Shown here piece by piece: positions 47,701 to 61,029 of a stretch of DNA of 64,000 bases. Under the pieces are notes generated by a model. It made no database searches and was not told where the DNA came from. It was given only the letters and a program-made list of their open reading frames with translations. Both the position numbers and the translations under genes were made by a program. Each line of letters begins with the position of its first letter. Within the stretch, counting starts at the first letter, position 1. Source of the stretch: Sipunculus nudus (Eukaryota; Annelida; Sipuncula; Golfingiida; Sipunculidae); NCBI GenBank assembly GCA_026874595.1, contig CM049307.1, positions 33,458,862-33,522,861 of the forward strand, in the 5' to 3' direction.

Positions 47701-48117
47701 TAGTGGTTTGACTTTTCTGCCTAAAATTTTGCAGGTGTATACAACTTGGACAGCTTTCTGGATTTGTGGTAGGTGGCACAACCTACATACACATTTAGGC
47801 TGCAGACATCCATGCTAATATGCAACATACCTCACTCTATTTCCCCTTGCCACTCAATCCATGCCTCAATTCACCCGTTCCACTCTGATTTTGGCGGATA
47901 CACGTAGTCCCATGTCGGTTACCTGTATTCTAGTTTTTAATGTTTACACATTTTTTCTCTATTTTTGAGATATATAAATACAGACTTAATCTTGGCCTGT
48001 TGGTTAATTTGTTTGATGCTTCAGTTGAATGGGTGTATACTACCATTCTGATGATAAAGTTTCCTTTTGCGAATCTCTTCCCAGTCAGCTGAGCGTCATG
48101 ACCCATGGGTCACTTGT
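44739..48117 (+). mobile_element. Rolling-circle-like element A3, interrupted by B3
   Basis: The 5' GCTCAGCTGACTG (44741-44753) pairs with CAGTCAGCTGAGC (48082-48094), followed by TGACCCATGGGTCA and CTTGT (48113-48117). A GTCCGTCTGTCTGTCTGTCC-type tract lies at 44786-44830. Five modules have landmark spacings of 336, 337, 339 and 348 bp (ACCTAGAATC-type sites at about 44861, 45197, 45534, 45873 and 46221). B3 is inserted in the T-run after the last module. Without B3 the element would be about 1.9 kb, close to A2. Its array is the most regular of the A copies. Confidence 0.8.
46474..47934 (+). mobile_element. Rolling-circle-like element B3 nested in A3
   Basis: GTATCCGCCAAAA (46474-46486) has a perfect 13-bp inverse, TTTTGGCGGATAC, at 47889-47901, and the element ends in CTAGT (47930-47934). 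A CCGCCGCCGCCGCG tract follows the 5' end. The middle has four modules of about 279 bp with GGTGGCGCCACC twice per module, for example 47495-47506. The same modules and 3' end occur inside G1 and G2, but only this copy has the GTATCCGCC 5' terminus, so it defines the family's full ends. Confidence 0.8.
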
Positions 48118-48419
48118 TTTACACTGACACTTTTTATTTTCTTAACTTTTTCTTTCTAACTGTATAAAATGTCTTTTTTTTTGTGTGTCTTTTTTTTGTG
48201 TATCCAGAAAACATTGATTTCTACATCAAAATAGAAATTGATGATATAGCGTTTCTTACAGTTTCTCTTGAATGTTGTCACAGGTTCTATGTGCTGTATG
48301 TTCCTTAATTGTATTTACTCATTACTTCACTAATAATACCTGTAATAACAGCAACAGATGTGTGTTAATACAAGCCTACCTTGATCAAATAATGACGGCT
48401 CACCAGTGACATAACTGTT

Positions 48420-48920
48420 CACTAAGTGTGTCAGGCCTGACCCTTCAAACCAAGGGCATATCACACCAGCAGCGACAGCCATAATTGCCCTGGTTCCTCA
48501 CTACCGACATTTTTACGTTATTTTAAAGCAAGCAGAGTGTTTATCATGGAGAGGTGTTATGCTGGAACCAGGGAAATAGATTATAAACTGCTGGTATTGC
48601 CGAGAAATGCTGAAGAGCTCATTCAGAAGCAGGAACTCCCATCACACCTGTTAATTACCGCATCCCACATCAACTTGTAAATCAATCTAATTGATTACAT
48701 GTGAATGGGCTTTTAACTCAGGATTACACTTAATAGTTTCTCCTTGGTTATGTGCTGATTTAATATGATTTTCTTTGGACTGATAATTTTGCTATAATTA
48801 AACAGCATCATTTGTCTTAATCCTTCACTCATCAGATTTAATTAAGCTGATACCTCCTGATGCGGTTAAAACAGCCTCCTTATTAGCATCATTTCACTGT
48901 ATGTCCCTGGGGTGTTCACA
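48420..48920. promoter_or_regulatory. Candidate intronic regulatory island rich in homeodomain cores
   Basis: A non-repetitive, frame-free stretch with many TAAT/ATTA cores, including TAATTAC, AATCAATCTAATTGATTAC (about 48681) and TTTAATTAAGCTGAT (about 48837). An AGGATTA site (48721) is of K50 type. It sits directly right of A3. The call is inference from texture and motif density. Confidence 0.22.
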
Positions 48921-51900
48921 TGAAGGCATTTCTTCACAGCTTATGTCTCTAACCAAGTTCACTTCATCTTTTTTTGCGTGGCTCTCAGGATCATTTTATT
49001 TCAAGACTTTTCAGTTCTGGACACCTAAGACATGCCAGGCTTGTATTATAGGTGATAAGTAGCCATGAACTTTACATATCCAGATTTTGGTCAAGAACTG
49101 TTCTTTTCAATTAAATTACTCTCCTCACATCATGGGAAATTGGTTCAGGTGTATGATTCAAACTCTGGATAGGTCCATGGCCTATAGGGGGCACTGTCTA
49201 TTGAATGAGGATGAAGATATTCATATGAAAGGTTATGCAGTTACAAACCCTTATGATTTACAGGTTTTACATGCACAAGGCTAGCATTTCAAGCAGTCAT
49301 TACATATGTATATGTACCTGAAGGACAGGAATCAAACCTCCTAGGTTCTGTCTGGAATTATTTCCCCTTTGACTCATGGTGGGTGTTTCACAGGGACCAT
49401 CAGCTTCAATGTCATAAGGCTTATAATCATAAGGTTACATCTTACCCTTAAGTTACTACAGATTCAAACCCAGCACTTGACAGCATGCATGCTCTTGTAG
49501 TTTTAGTTTTATAAATTGAAAAATATGAAAATGATGATAGTTCAAAGGATACCTCAAAGGTCTGAGATTTGCTCCCAGTAATAATTTTGACATCAGAGAA
49601 ACCAGTAGCTGATACCTTGGACAAGCCAACTAGTAAGGCCATGGATTATTTATAAATAAAATGACAATGAGGTCATAAGATAATCTCAGTGCCATGTCTG
49701 TCATACATGGTGGATTATTGTGCAAGAATACTGGGTGCAAAAGGAGAGGCAAAAATGTCAGTTTATTCTTTCTCCGTCATTTGTGAGTTCCAGATAGAGC
49801 TGAAAATATTTGATAATTACAGTAAACCTATTCTCAGACATTCATGTAGTCTCCTTCAAATGTCACTGTGAGTCTTGCGGGAGTATATTATGTTCTAATG
49901 AGGGCTCCATCTCTTCTTTCTCAAGCTGCTGTGATCATCTGGCACTTACAGACAAACCAAATATATGTACAAGAAAAAGCAACATAAGCACTTGGCCTGG
50001 CTGGCATATGTAAGCATATTTTTAGATGGTTGTAGTTTGCAGTAAAGTAAGCTTTCCCCAGGATATCCTTTTATTTGAGGGAACCAAGTAACCCTTCCAG
50101 AAAATCTGAGGATGGCTTGTTCATGTTCCAGCCATGAAGAATGTAGGGTCAGAACTTTGTTGATTGTTTTTTTTTCTCTGCAGGGAGCATGTACATCCTG
50201 TGTGTCTTTCATACCTCATGATTATTAATGTTTCATCAAGAACGTTTGTAGTACCTGCCTGGCTCCAGAACCCCGAACATTATATTGTCATCTTCTGAGA
50301 AGAAGGTTTAGCTTCTGCATCTCAATCTAAATTGACCTGTGCTACCTTGCATACATCACAGGTATAAATAAACCCACAAAATGAGGAGATCTTGAAAGCT
50401 GCCTACCTCTCATGCTCAATTATTTCATTGTTTTAATAAGTCAATTTGAAGGTATTATTAATGTTTCAACAGTTCTAGTGTGTCAGCTTTTGACATACCA
50501 AACTCGGTTAATATTTTTGCACACCAATTGATCAGGTCAGAAGTTTTCTATATATTAGCTTTAGAGATAATATCAAAGGGAACACTTCTAATTATCTTTA
50601 CATAGTTAGCAATATGGTAGAACATTAAAATATAACAACAATCATGATAATAATGGTTATTAATTAATCATTTTATCTATTAATTAATGAATAATTGATA
50701 AAGAAATAAATTGAAAATTATAAATGAATCAGTATTTATCAACATAAATAAAATTTAAATATTTTAAAAGTAATAGTAATGTCAATGTTTATATAATTTA
50801 TATAATTATAAATTATCAAATTAATTTCAGGATGCATATAATTAAATTACAAATCACTAATGTCATATAATAAACAATAACCATTTTTGTTTCATTGTAT
50901 TGAATAGATATATATATTGTACCCAAATATAGACAATGAAAATTAACAACCAGGAATGGTATGTATTAGCCGTTTGGGGTCCTTCTGATGAAGGACAATT
51001 CCCTCCACTTACAGATAGCTGTTTTGATGTGCCTTTAAAATTCAAATTTAACTGATATTGAGTATATCCCATACCAAAACTTTAGTATGCTATAAGGCAA
51101 TATCTACTTCTCTTCATAATGTATATGTTTATAGATGGATGCAGGATGAATTAGAGAGAATGATGAATGCTAATTGACAGAAGAAGCACTTCCATAAAGC
51201 ACACTACTGAGGCAGTTTGTGGAGCCCCACCTCCCCCAGGGTACTTAACACGTCATTCTGTCTAGTCTTTTAGATAAGGAGTTGGGTCATGGGAAGAGGG
51301 GCAAAAAAAGTCACTAATACTAGTACTTAGACTGGCTACATGGTCAAGGAAAATGCAACTTGTAGAACCTCCCACCATTAGCACCCTCCTTAGTAGGACA
51401 TCTATTGATTTAGAAGATCACTTTCCATTTTGCTAATAAAGCCCCTAAATTGTTCAAATACCATGTTAGGGATAGAACTTTATTGATGTTACAGATAAAT
51501 TCTTTTCCCTTGTTCAAAGACTTATTTCAGGTCTTATATCTTACAATTATTTCTCAAATTCATCATTTCCTCATGAATGCATAATCAATAATTGAGACTG
51601 TAAAATATTTGAGGCGACATTGTTGAAAAGACATGTTTTCTTGAACAGACCTTAAAAATGAGTGAAAATATACTAATTGTGGTTTATTTGAAGATATTTA
51701 TTTCATTTTATGTAAAATACTTTTATTGGATTTAAAAGACATATTTAAAAACTTAACAGAACATACAGGGGCTGTAGCATGTATGTTTGGTTTAACAGAT
51801 GTCATGGGTAATACATTGAATCATATTTTGATACGCTGAGTTGTCATATCTGACTCACTCTGTCCTGGCTTATCACTCCATTAGACCTGACGGGGATCAA

Positions 51901-54719
51901 ATCGTCTTCTTTGACTGTTGATCTTCACTTGGTTTCTCACTTCAGAGGAAAATAACCGTGAGACCTGGCTAGTTTTACTGGCATTGATTTCTTAAGTGTC
52001 CGTAAAGAGGTCCATCACAACTCCAGTGGGTGTTAGTTTTGTATAAATTTGCAGGTAACTTGCGAAGATGTGATATGGTCTGCATGTTGCATGGTCATAA
52101 AGGGCAGCACCAGTGTACACAGAGAACCCACATTTACCCAAATTTATACAGACAGATCAATAGATCAGCGGGGTCAGCTTGAATAAGTTGCAAATTTGAC
52201 CACCCAAAATGGCTTGAGTCACAACAGGTTATTTAGACAGTTGTCATAGATCACTGGTGAGGGCTTCAGGAAGGAGGGTAAATTGCTTGTTTGTTCTGAC
52301 CATACAGGGTAATTTATACACCATTGTCCCTCACTAGATCACCAGGGGGCCCCCAGTTGACTTCTCCATGTGGGGTCATACCCCTACTTGGGGTGCAATA
52401 GGCTTCATTAAAACAATGATACTGGTCAGAGAGTTTGTGTGGTCAAGTGGAGTATTTATTGTGGCATTTCATGACTCAACCCCGCCAGCCTTATGGTTGC
52501 TGCTGCTGACCAGTTGACCTTTACTGGCCTTCTGTAAAGTGACCATTACCTCCCTCATGCCTGCTTCATGTACACCCTTATAGGTCAAGCAGACACATTC
52601 TGATTCCCATTATATCATAAAGTGAGAAAAATGTATGCATACAGAGTGTACATCAGCCAGGCCATTCCTGGGTGGAAGGTTTAAAATCATTTTAATTATT
52701 CATCTATGTATGACTGATTTTTGTTTGGTCCGTTTTTTGCCTGCTTTACTGATATGTGTGTGGTATACCAGACTGAAGTGAGACAAGCTAAAGCCAAACA
52801 TTGCATGAAAAAAAATCTGAATTTTCATTTACGTTGAATCATAATTTAGCCTGACCTGACCAAAGTTTAACTTAAGATATCTTTTGCCTGGCTTCATATT
52901 ATAGATTATCTGCCTTTGTATTATAAGTTCTTGATACAGCCACAGTTGCAACAAACCGCCATATCATAGTTTTATCTTTTATCTCATCTGTCCACAAAAT
53001 TAATAAATAAAGCCATTCACTAAAATACAATACATTAATTAATTTGACCAGTATAAGTGTGCTGAAATTGATGACAGGGCAATGAAACTTTTGAATAATA
53101 CTAAACATTCTAATATTTAGTTCATCAAGGTAATTACAGTAAATGCTTTGTTTAATATGATTCAGGTAATTCAGTATTACCTACGTCTTTTCTATTACAT
53201 TTATATGATAATCCATAACCTTGTTAATATTAAATCATGTATGCAAAAATATCCTATACACACATACACACATAAGCATCCCTGATAAGACAAATGGATG
53301 GTTAGGAATGTCTTTAACTTTAAGAGAAATATGTGAAGAATATATTATTCTTGCATAGCGATTACAACTGCCATATAAGGATACTGGATTTTTTTTTGTA
53401 TTAGTAAACTATATGCTTATCAAAGTCTGTGGCACCTGCCCCCTTTCATACACATACACACACATATACCTTCACATGCTACATTGACTCCTGAAGGGGC
53501 CAAAGAAGTTTTAATGCATCAGCTTCCCATGCTTTTTCAAATTCCAAGGCCTGAATTTTAATCAATTATATTTCTGTGCAGCTTTCATGTTATTACTTGA
53601 AAGAGGTTTAAGCCAACACTTTGATAAGAAGTCCTTCTGTTTTTAGTAGAAGGAAAGAATTTCCTTGAATGTCATAAAATTACTGTGTATCAGTGATTGA
53701 GTATGTACTTGCGTTTACAGGTGAAGTGAGTTAAAGGACACTTAGCATATAAAATAACATCCATTTGTTTCTCCGAAGGGAATACCTGTCTTATGTCAGT
53801 GTAATGACTCAGATTCCTTCATCCCAACTGTCTGCCCAGTTAAAATCTAGTCCAGGGTATATGTCCAGGGTTTGCAAGCACTAATGCTGTGGTATACAGT
53901 ATACTAGAGTCTGAGAGTGTTTCAGGTTTTTCTCTCATTTGTAACTGTGAAAAAAAACCTGATACAGTTAGTGCATCTCATGTCTAACTAGAGGTTACTC
54001 AGTAAATTGTAACTTTGTCCACTGATGTTGAATATCAAAGTCCCTGTTATAGAAGGAGCGGAAAAATACCTCCTGTCTAGGATACCTGTGCTGCAAATCT
54101 TATCCCCCATCAGAGTGGGTCGTAGTGCTTTGTTTAAAGCAATCAAATTGTTTATTTAATGAAACTTCAGTTGCTGAGAGATTTGAAACTCAAATTGTCA
54201 AAAAGAAATGGAGACAGAAGATCACTATCTCCTTTATTTAACTCCTTTATTTTTACCATTATTTCAATATACTCACTGCTTCATTATTATTGTCCAAATA
54301 TTTTATCTATCATTCTGCTTTATTGAGTAATACAATAAATACATGTCATGCATGTCATATTTGTAACAGCATGATTCTCTGTGTGAAATGTTAAATTTGA
54401 AAATGAAACATTTAATTATTATTTGGTAAGAGCCCTAGAAATTGAGGCAGCTTGCCTTCCAACACAAGTGTTAAGTAATATTTGGCAAAATTTAACCACA
54501 TGTATGATTGAACACATTTGTGTATAAAATTGTTATTAATTAGTGGCTTGTCTAAAGAAACTCCTGTCATATTACATATAACAAGCGCATGCACTTCAAA
54601 CATCAGTATGCCTTGTGTGTAAGACTTTATTGAACTTTAGGATTAAGAACATAACTTAGTCCAGCAGATAGACACACTGGTTTGTTAAATGACCTCTTTG
54701 ACAGTTTGACTTTATGAGC

Positions 54720-55420
54720 CATGATGGACAGCAGTTCTGGAGCTAAAGTAGCCAGCAAATTTAGCAACTTGAGGCAGTTACAGCACAGCCTGTAAATTTG
54801 TCCTGACAGACAACACTATTGATCTAAACAACAAGCTCAATGAGCTGCCAGTGTTGGCGGACTGCCTCATGATGCTGAAAAGGACAGCAGAGAGAAAGTG
54901 GCTCAATCAGCCCTGATCCTCACAAAGTTCTTTAAGATGTATTTCTGAGAGTTGCAAAAAAAGATCTTCCTGTAAGCTCTTCTCTCTTGAAAACCTCTTT
55001 ATTGACATTCTTAGATTGAATTTGAATCATTTGTGTGTACTATCAAGAGGCAGTGGGAGTCACAGGCTGATTTATAATTTGACATATGAGCTCAATTAGC
55101 CTATCGTTGGCTCTTGTCTGATTTGCAGACCACTGTACCAAAGTGTCTGATGCCGAGACCCAAAACCATCCGAGGTCAGAAGGTCCTCGTCAGACCTTTC
55201 TTATCACTTGCAGAGGTTGCTGATTTCATTTGCGAGGCGGCTGTTATTTTGGACAGCTGTCAAGAAAATCAGATTTAACCACAATTAGAAAAAGCATATC
55301 AGTTGCTGAGACGTAATTATTGAGCCACTCGCGCTGTTTGGCAAAAGTGCTTCCAAGCATGAGAAAGGACAAAACTGACTGCAACTTAATTTCCCTCCCC
55401 TTAGACAAAATATCCCAAGC
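54720..55420. promoter_or_regulatory. Candidate intronic regulatory island
   Basis: A 700-bp non-repetitive patch with higher GC and no open frame. It includes TTTATAATTTGACA, GAGGTCAGAAGGTC (nuclear-receptor-like half-sites), AAGGTC-CTCGTCA-GACCTT, GACAGCTGTC (E-box palindrome near 55252) and CACAATTAG. It is one of the longest information-dense stretches outside exons and repeats. It could also be an unrecognised non-coding RNA. Confidence 0.22.
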
Positions 55421-58005
55421 AACAAAACCTAATATTCTTTTCTGTAAAACTTATCCAAAAGATTATTTCCCTTGTCCTTGATATATTTATATCTTATTGA
55501 TTAGGACTGGTTATATGGCTGATAAAAAAAGTTGCTTATTTGTGGAAACTATGGTCCTCATATATAAATAGTTCCCCATTAAGCTTCGGCCTACACTTTT
55601 GACCATGTACCCTTGACCTGTTGAAATGGGTCTTCCAGAGAAAATCTGTGTGCGAGGTATTTTTAACATCCTCATGGTGATCATCACCTTGTGCAAAGTT
55701 TTGTGCCAAGCCATCAAAGTACCTGTATTAAACACCATCTTCTACAAGAAGCTCCATTCCACATCTTAACTATAGTGTATGTAATATTGACCTTAGTGCT
55801 TTTCCCCCATTTCCTTCCATCATCCAGCCTTATTGGAATAGCTACTGAGTTTGTTATATTTTACATGAAGAGACTTAGTGGAATGTACTCACCGCGCACC
55901 AGGTTCTGTGCATTTCATGTTTTATGGCAAAATGTTATACCACCTGCTGTTGCCATTTGAAGGAAAAGTGTTTCTCGGATAACAGATATGGATTTTTTTC
56001 ATGTCTTTTATTTTTTGAGTAGCAGATATTTTGAAATTGAATTGAAATATCCAAACATTGTGATATAGTGAAAAAGACAGCATTTTTTTATTCATAGGAA
56101 TTTTTGTTTGTGTTAGCACCACCTCTATTTAATTATATTGTATCCTTCTACCAGATGGTAGCACCAGTGGCATTGCCTTTAAAATTGCCGGCAGACAAGT
56201 GTTACAAACAAAAAGAAAGCGGTCATGTATTTTTATCTAGATCAGCATCAACTTGAAATTTAATCACTTCTTGCTTTCCTAAATCTGCCTTCCCACAAAG
56301 TATTGCAATCCATCAGTAGCTTTTTTTAAACATTTTGTACACAGACAAACGAACAGACTGACATCATTGAGTAAAAGTAACTTCCATTTATCATCATCAA
56401 TATTTCTCATAAATCATTTTTAAAGACACACAGGTATGGGTAAAAGTGTAACCTCTGTCCAACTTTGTAGACGATGGTAACAACACTGCTGTATATTTGT
56501 TGAATGTTGTACATCTTTAAATCAATGGGAAACTGCTGCCCTTAATTGTTGGGTGCCCACACTGGTCCTCTGCAGAGTAAGCCAGATCCCAGTGCCACAG
56601 CCAGGTCCCCTCTCATGGCATTCCACTAACATTTCTGACTGGCTACTTTTATTGCATTAGCTACTACAAGGTTCATTCATTTAGATTAACTTGAGCTGAT
56701 CAGGTTAACTAATCAAATAAAGACCTTGTCACAGATTGGTGAACCAAGTCCTATGCAGCTTCACATAACTGTTTCTTCAAGAATCTGGACTTTAAACCAA
56801 GCTTACATACATAAGCAGTTAGTTTGACTCCTGTTCAGTTTCAGTTATGTCAAACAGGGTCAGGTCTTGGCTGTTATATCCACAAAGTTACATGGCCATG
56901 CAGGCTAACAATAACTATCGCATAACAGTATATGTGAAAAGAGTTCAACATTCACTTATTTCTTATAATTGTCATTTTTTAAATTAAAATTGCTTCTATG
57001 TATTCATCACATTTAAGATGTTTGTGACAGTGACTACAGCCTGCAAAATAACACATGTATGCCTATCATGGTTGGGCAATTCAGGCATACTGAATGACCT
57101 TAGTAATTAGATTATTAGAGAGCTTGTATTTCCCATTGTCATTTAATGGGTGTATAGGCTTCATTGAAGATGATTTTAACATGATTGTTTTAATAAATTA
57201 AGTACACTTTATTTCACCTAGTCATTTATAGGAATTAAGGAATTATAACATAATCAGTCAAACTTGGTTCATTTATGTAAGTGGTAGTTAATGTATGACC
57301 ATTTCACCATTTATAATTAATAAAGAGTATACATTTCACATAGTCATTTGATAGGAATAAAAGCTTGTTCACACAGGTAAAGCATTCTGTGACTATAAAT
57401 TCTCCAGCCTTGTCATAACTGAAACAAAGCTTAATTATACTTTAAGAAGTCCTGGAAATGAAGGCTTCTTCACATAGTGGCACAGCTTCAGCAGTGTGTA
57501 TAACGGATCCATTCAGTAGTTTCATGTACAGTGGCACAGACCTGTGTAGACCTGTGACACTGCTTGTACACTTGCTGTCCATAGGGGGCACTCCAATCTG
57601 CAGCCTATTAATTTAGACTATTCAAGCTGGATATGCTGGAAATCCCCAGATAGCAGAGCTGTCCCAGCCAGATGTGTCCAGTCTCTGGAGTGCCCATAGG
57701 TCACCTGACTGGTCATCTGATGGTCAGGTTGTGGCTGAGGTCACTGGTAATCTGGTAGAGATCACTGAGTCAGTGACCACTTGTTGGATTCAGTTCCTGT
57801 TTAATTCTCTCTTGTTGTATATATTACACTGGAACATGCATGTATTTCTCACCAAACCTATTAATTGTACATCAGGTCTAGTATTTGGGGTCAATAAGGG
57901 ATTACAGTCATTCAAGAGAGCTTAATATTACATTCTTTAACATTTTATCTTGGTATCCCTGGTATATTGTAAGTGTAGTCATATAAATCTTTATCCTTGT
58001 ACATG

Positions 58006-58084
58006 ACATCACTTGTTTTTATTTGATTATATATGTGCTGTACATTACATCACTTGTTTTTATTTGATTATACACATGCTTAGC
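58006..58084. repeat. Two-copy tandem duplication, 41-bp unit
   Basis: ACATCACTTGTTTTTATTTG followed by ATTATA starts at 58006 and again at 58047, with only small differences after that. Confidence 0.75.
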
Positions 58085-59941
58085 TGATTATTTTTTGTTG
58101 TTGTTGAGCTCTAGTGACTATCCTGTCTCACCATGTGGCTCCCTCTGTTGGATAGAACACCATATCTGCATCTGCTATGATTAATTCTTATCATTTCACT
58201 TAAAGCAGTCAGATCCACCATTTCATCTGACAGAATTTATGGTGACACCTTACATTGTATATTTAATTGCCTTTGTGCTAAAGTTTCTATAACATCTGTA
58301 TTCACAGTTTTTATTGCCACAGCAAAATAGATGGATACCTGGTGTATTAAATCTCTGGACCAGAACCTCATTTGTCACTTACTTTTGTTTAACATTTCCA
58401 GATTTCAGTCTTTAACTAAATCTACACCAAAATACTTTTAATCAATGACCTTATTTGAAGAAACTATACTTCTGCATATGACTGAAGCTTAAGGAGCTGT
58501 TAAAAAAAGTTAACAGTATCAATAGCATTTTATAAAAATGTAACAAAAATGTACCACTACTGTTTATATTAAAATGATATATTTTGTTGTGGTGGTCTGT
58601 TCTGTGTTTTCTGTTTTGTTATGTATTTTTTATGTATATGTATGTTATTGTATTGTTGTTGTTAAATTAAAAAAGTATATATACTTTTTTATTTATAATT
58701 TTGTTTAAAAAAAAAATAAAATTAATGTAGTAAATGTCTGTATAATTTAAATGCCATACACTTAAATCTAACCCTCCACTGACTCTTAGCTGAGTAGTTT
58801 TATAGGATTGAATGCTAAATGACTGCATGTACTATAGCTCACATTGTACTGTCATATGGATTACCAGACTCCAGACACAACAGCCAGTTTGAGCCCATGA
58901 TAACATTAATAGTGAACATTTTACATGTTACCCAGCCCCCCTTATTATCTGATGACATCTGGGGCATTATTGTACCATATATTCATGAGCTGGTATACAT
59001 AATAGTATGCAATAGAAGGGGTTAAGTTGACTTGCAATAAAATTAGTAATGGGCTTCTTGCTGTGGTGTTTCAGCATATACTATTTCTAATATCAGCCTT
59101 GAATGAAAATACTATGAGTCTGGGGGCACCTTTCCACAAGGGTGAGCTGTTCATACAGCCATAAAAACTACCCTATATGTCCACTGAGGTGGCTTACTGC
59201 CGTCATGACTCATAATGACAAACTGAATATAGACACATGCTAGTTATAGATAAGCCTTCTCTATACATAATGTACATGTATTACATGTCTGTCCCATCCT
59301 TTAATGCTTTCCATCAGCTCAAAAACACATTGTTCAGTTTTATTAAAAATAGCCACAGTTAATCAATGATACCCAAACAGTTGTTTTGTATTTTGAAGTT
59401 GAGCTTTTGGACAAGCTGTTTGTATCTAGATGAAAAGTTCACTAATTCTTTTGACTGCACATGATATGGTGAACACACATCTTCTTGTTCCCATGTTCGT
59501 GGATGGATTAAATTCTATTAGAAAACTGTCAAAGATATATTGTTCTATAGTTGCTAATACAGCTGTGGAAAAATCAGTCCTGTCACTCTTAAGGAAGAAC
59601 AGACGAGTCAGCATTTTATTCCTCATCCTGTGATGGACAGTCTTTTTGTAAGGTATCAGGCAGTGCCTGGTCTGACATGCTTGTACCAAGGTGATAGACA
59701 GTGATGGTAAAACGAGAGATGAAAGACCCATTGTAATCCTGACAGCTAACACAATGAAGACTTTGTACTGGGGTTAATACCATTCTGTTTCAATGTACCT
59801 TGTCTGCTGCACATTTTAACACCTGCATGATAATGGCTGATATGATTAATCAATATTTGGCTTTACCTTTGTCATAAGTGGAGATATATGACATATACAT
59901 GTATCAGTGCATTATTTATGCTTATTAATGTTTATCTATTT

Positions 59942-59943
<2 letters not shown>

Positions 59944-60007
<64 letters not shown>
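59944..60007. repeat. TA dinucleotide microsatellite, about 32 units
   Basis: An uninterrupted TA run passing into (GTAT)n at its right edge. Open frames across it on both strands are artefacts of the repeat. Confidence 0.95.
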
Positions 60008-60019
<12 letters not shown>

Positions 60020-60249
60020 AGATTTATCAATTTTTTGCTTTCCTTGATTCACACTGGTACAGGATTTATTTGAACTAGAATGTGTTTGGATGGTTTTCTC
60101 GTCATTTAGTATGACAGACAGTATGTGAACCAAATGCAACTGAAAGTAATCATGTGAACCATTCCTATGTAAATGATGTTACTCAGACAGGTCTATCTAT
60201 ATCTGCCACTAAAGATAAGGTCCATAACCAACAACCTACAAAAAGTTGG

Positions 60250-60560
60250 ATCAAGTGAAGGAGCATTTTTTATGAGGACTTGGCTCTCATGTCATGTCAG
60301 CCCGGTTCATCTAGAAACATCCCGCTTCTCCGCAGAGTGTATCATCTACATGCCTTTGGACAAATTCATCTGACTTCTGATCCAACTCTGTGATCAATAT
60401 AGCGTATGATTCACGATAAGCTCCGCTCCTGCCTCCCCAGCTGCCGATGTCGAGGACCAACCATGAGTCCACGTCGGGTTACTACATAACTTATGCACTT
60501 CATGTCCGCAAGTTTAAACTTTTCAGACTCAGGCATAGACTCCAACCTCCAACAGGCAAT
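60250..60560. promoter_or_regulatory. Candidate intronic regulatory island
   Basis: A GC-richer, non-repetitive patch including CTCCGCTCCTGCCTCCCCAG and CCACGTCGGG. It is closed by stops in the frames I read and has no splice-bounded exon. The function is unknown, and the regulatory label is speculative. Confidence 0.18.
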
Positions 60561-61029
60561 AATAACCATTAAGGGCTGTAGATGTGATAGTGAATTGTTT
60601 TACTTTCTAAACAGGTCTCCTTTGTTTAGATTTTTGTTTAACTAGAGATGGTATTATGGTCTTTGTTGTGATGCAACAGGTTCATTTATTCATTCTTATA
60701 AAGCATTCATTGCTTACCAGTCATTAGTTTATTCCATTCAATGACATTCACTAAATGGGTGTAGCTTTCATTCAATAGGTATGTGTAATTCTGCGCAGCT
60801 GTTCAATAAAATGGAATTTAATTTAAATGGCATGCACTTGTCATTTTAACATCAAACTTGTGACTTCTTCTTGTTTCAATCTGACATGTCTGTTTTCCAA
60901 CATCATTGATAAAGTGTGTTTTCCTCTAATTTTATCTTACTGAAGGCCTTCCCTCATTCATCTGGCTGCTGGTATTGATCATTATATTCTTCTCTGAGAG
61001 GTCTGGCATTCTGCTAGCTTAAGTACCTG

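Noticed and set aside
49320-49500. Two B-box-like strings on the minus strand (GGTTTGATTCC and GGTTTGAATC)
   Set aside because: The T-arm flanks do not pair and no A box is convincing; such short matches are expected by chance.
57580-57600. CCATAGGGGGCACT as a further CTCF-like site (also near 49185)
   Set aside because: One base is missing from the core spacing, so it does not fit the consensus well enough.
59426-59752. 108-codon minus-strand frame
   Set aside because: One of the longest frames outside repeats, but no recognisable family, and a competing plus-strand frame covers the same place.
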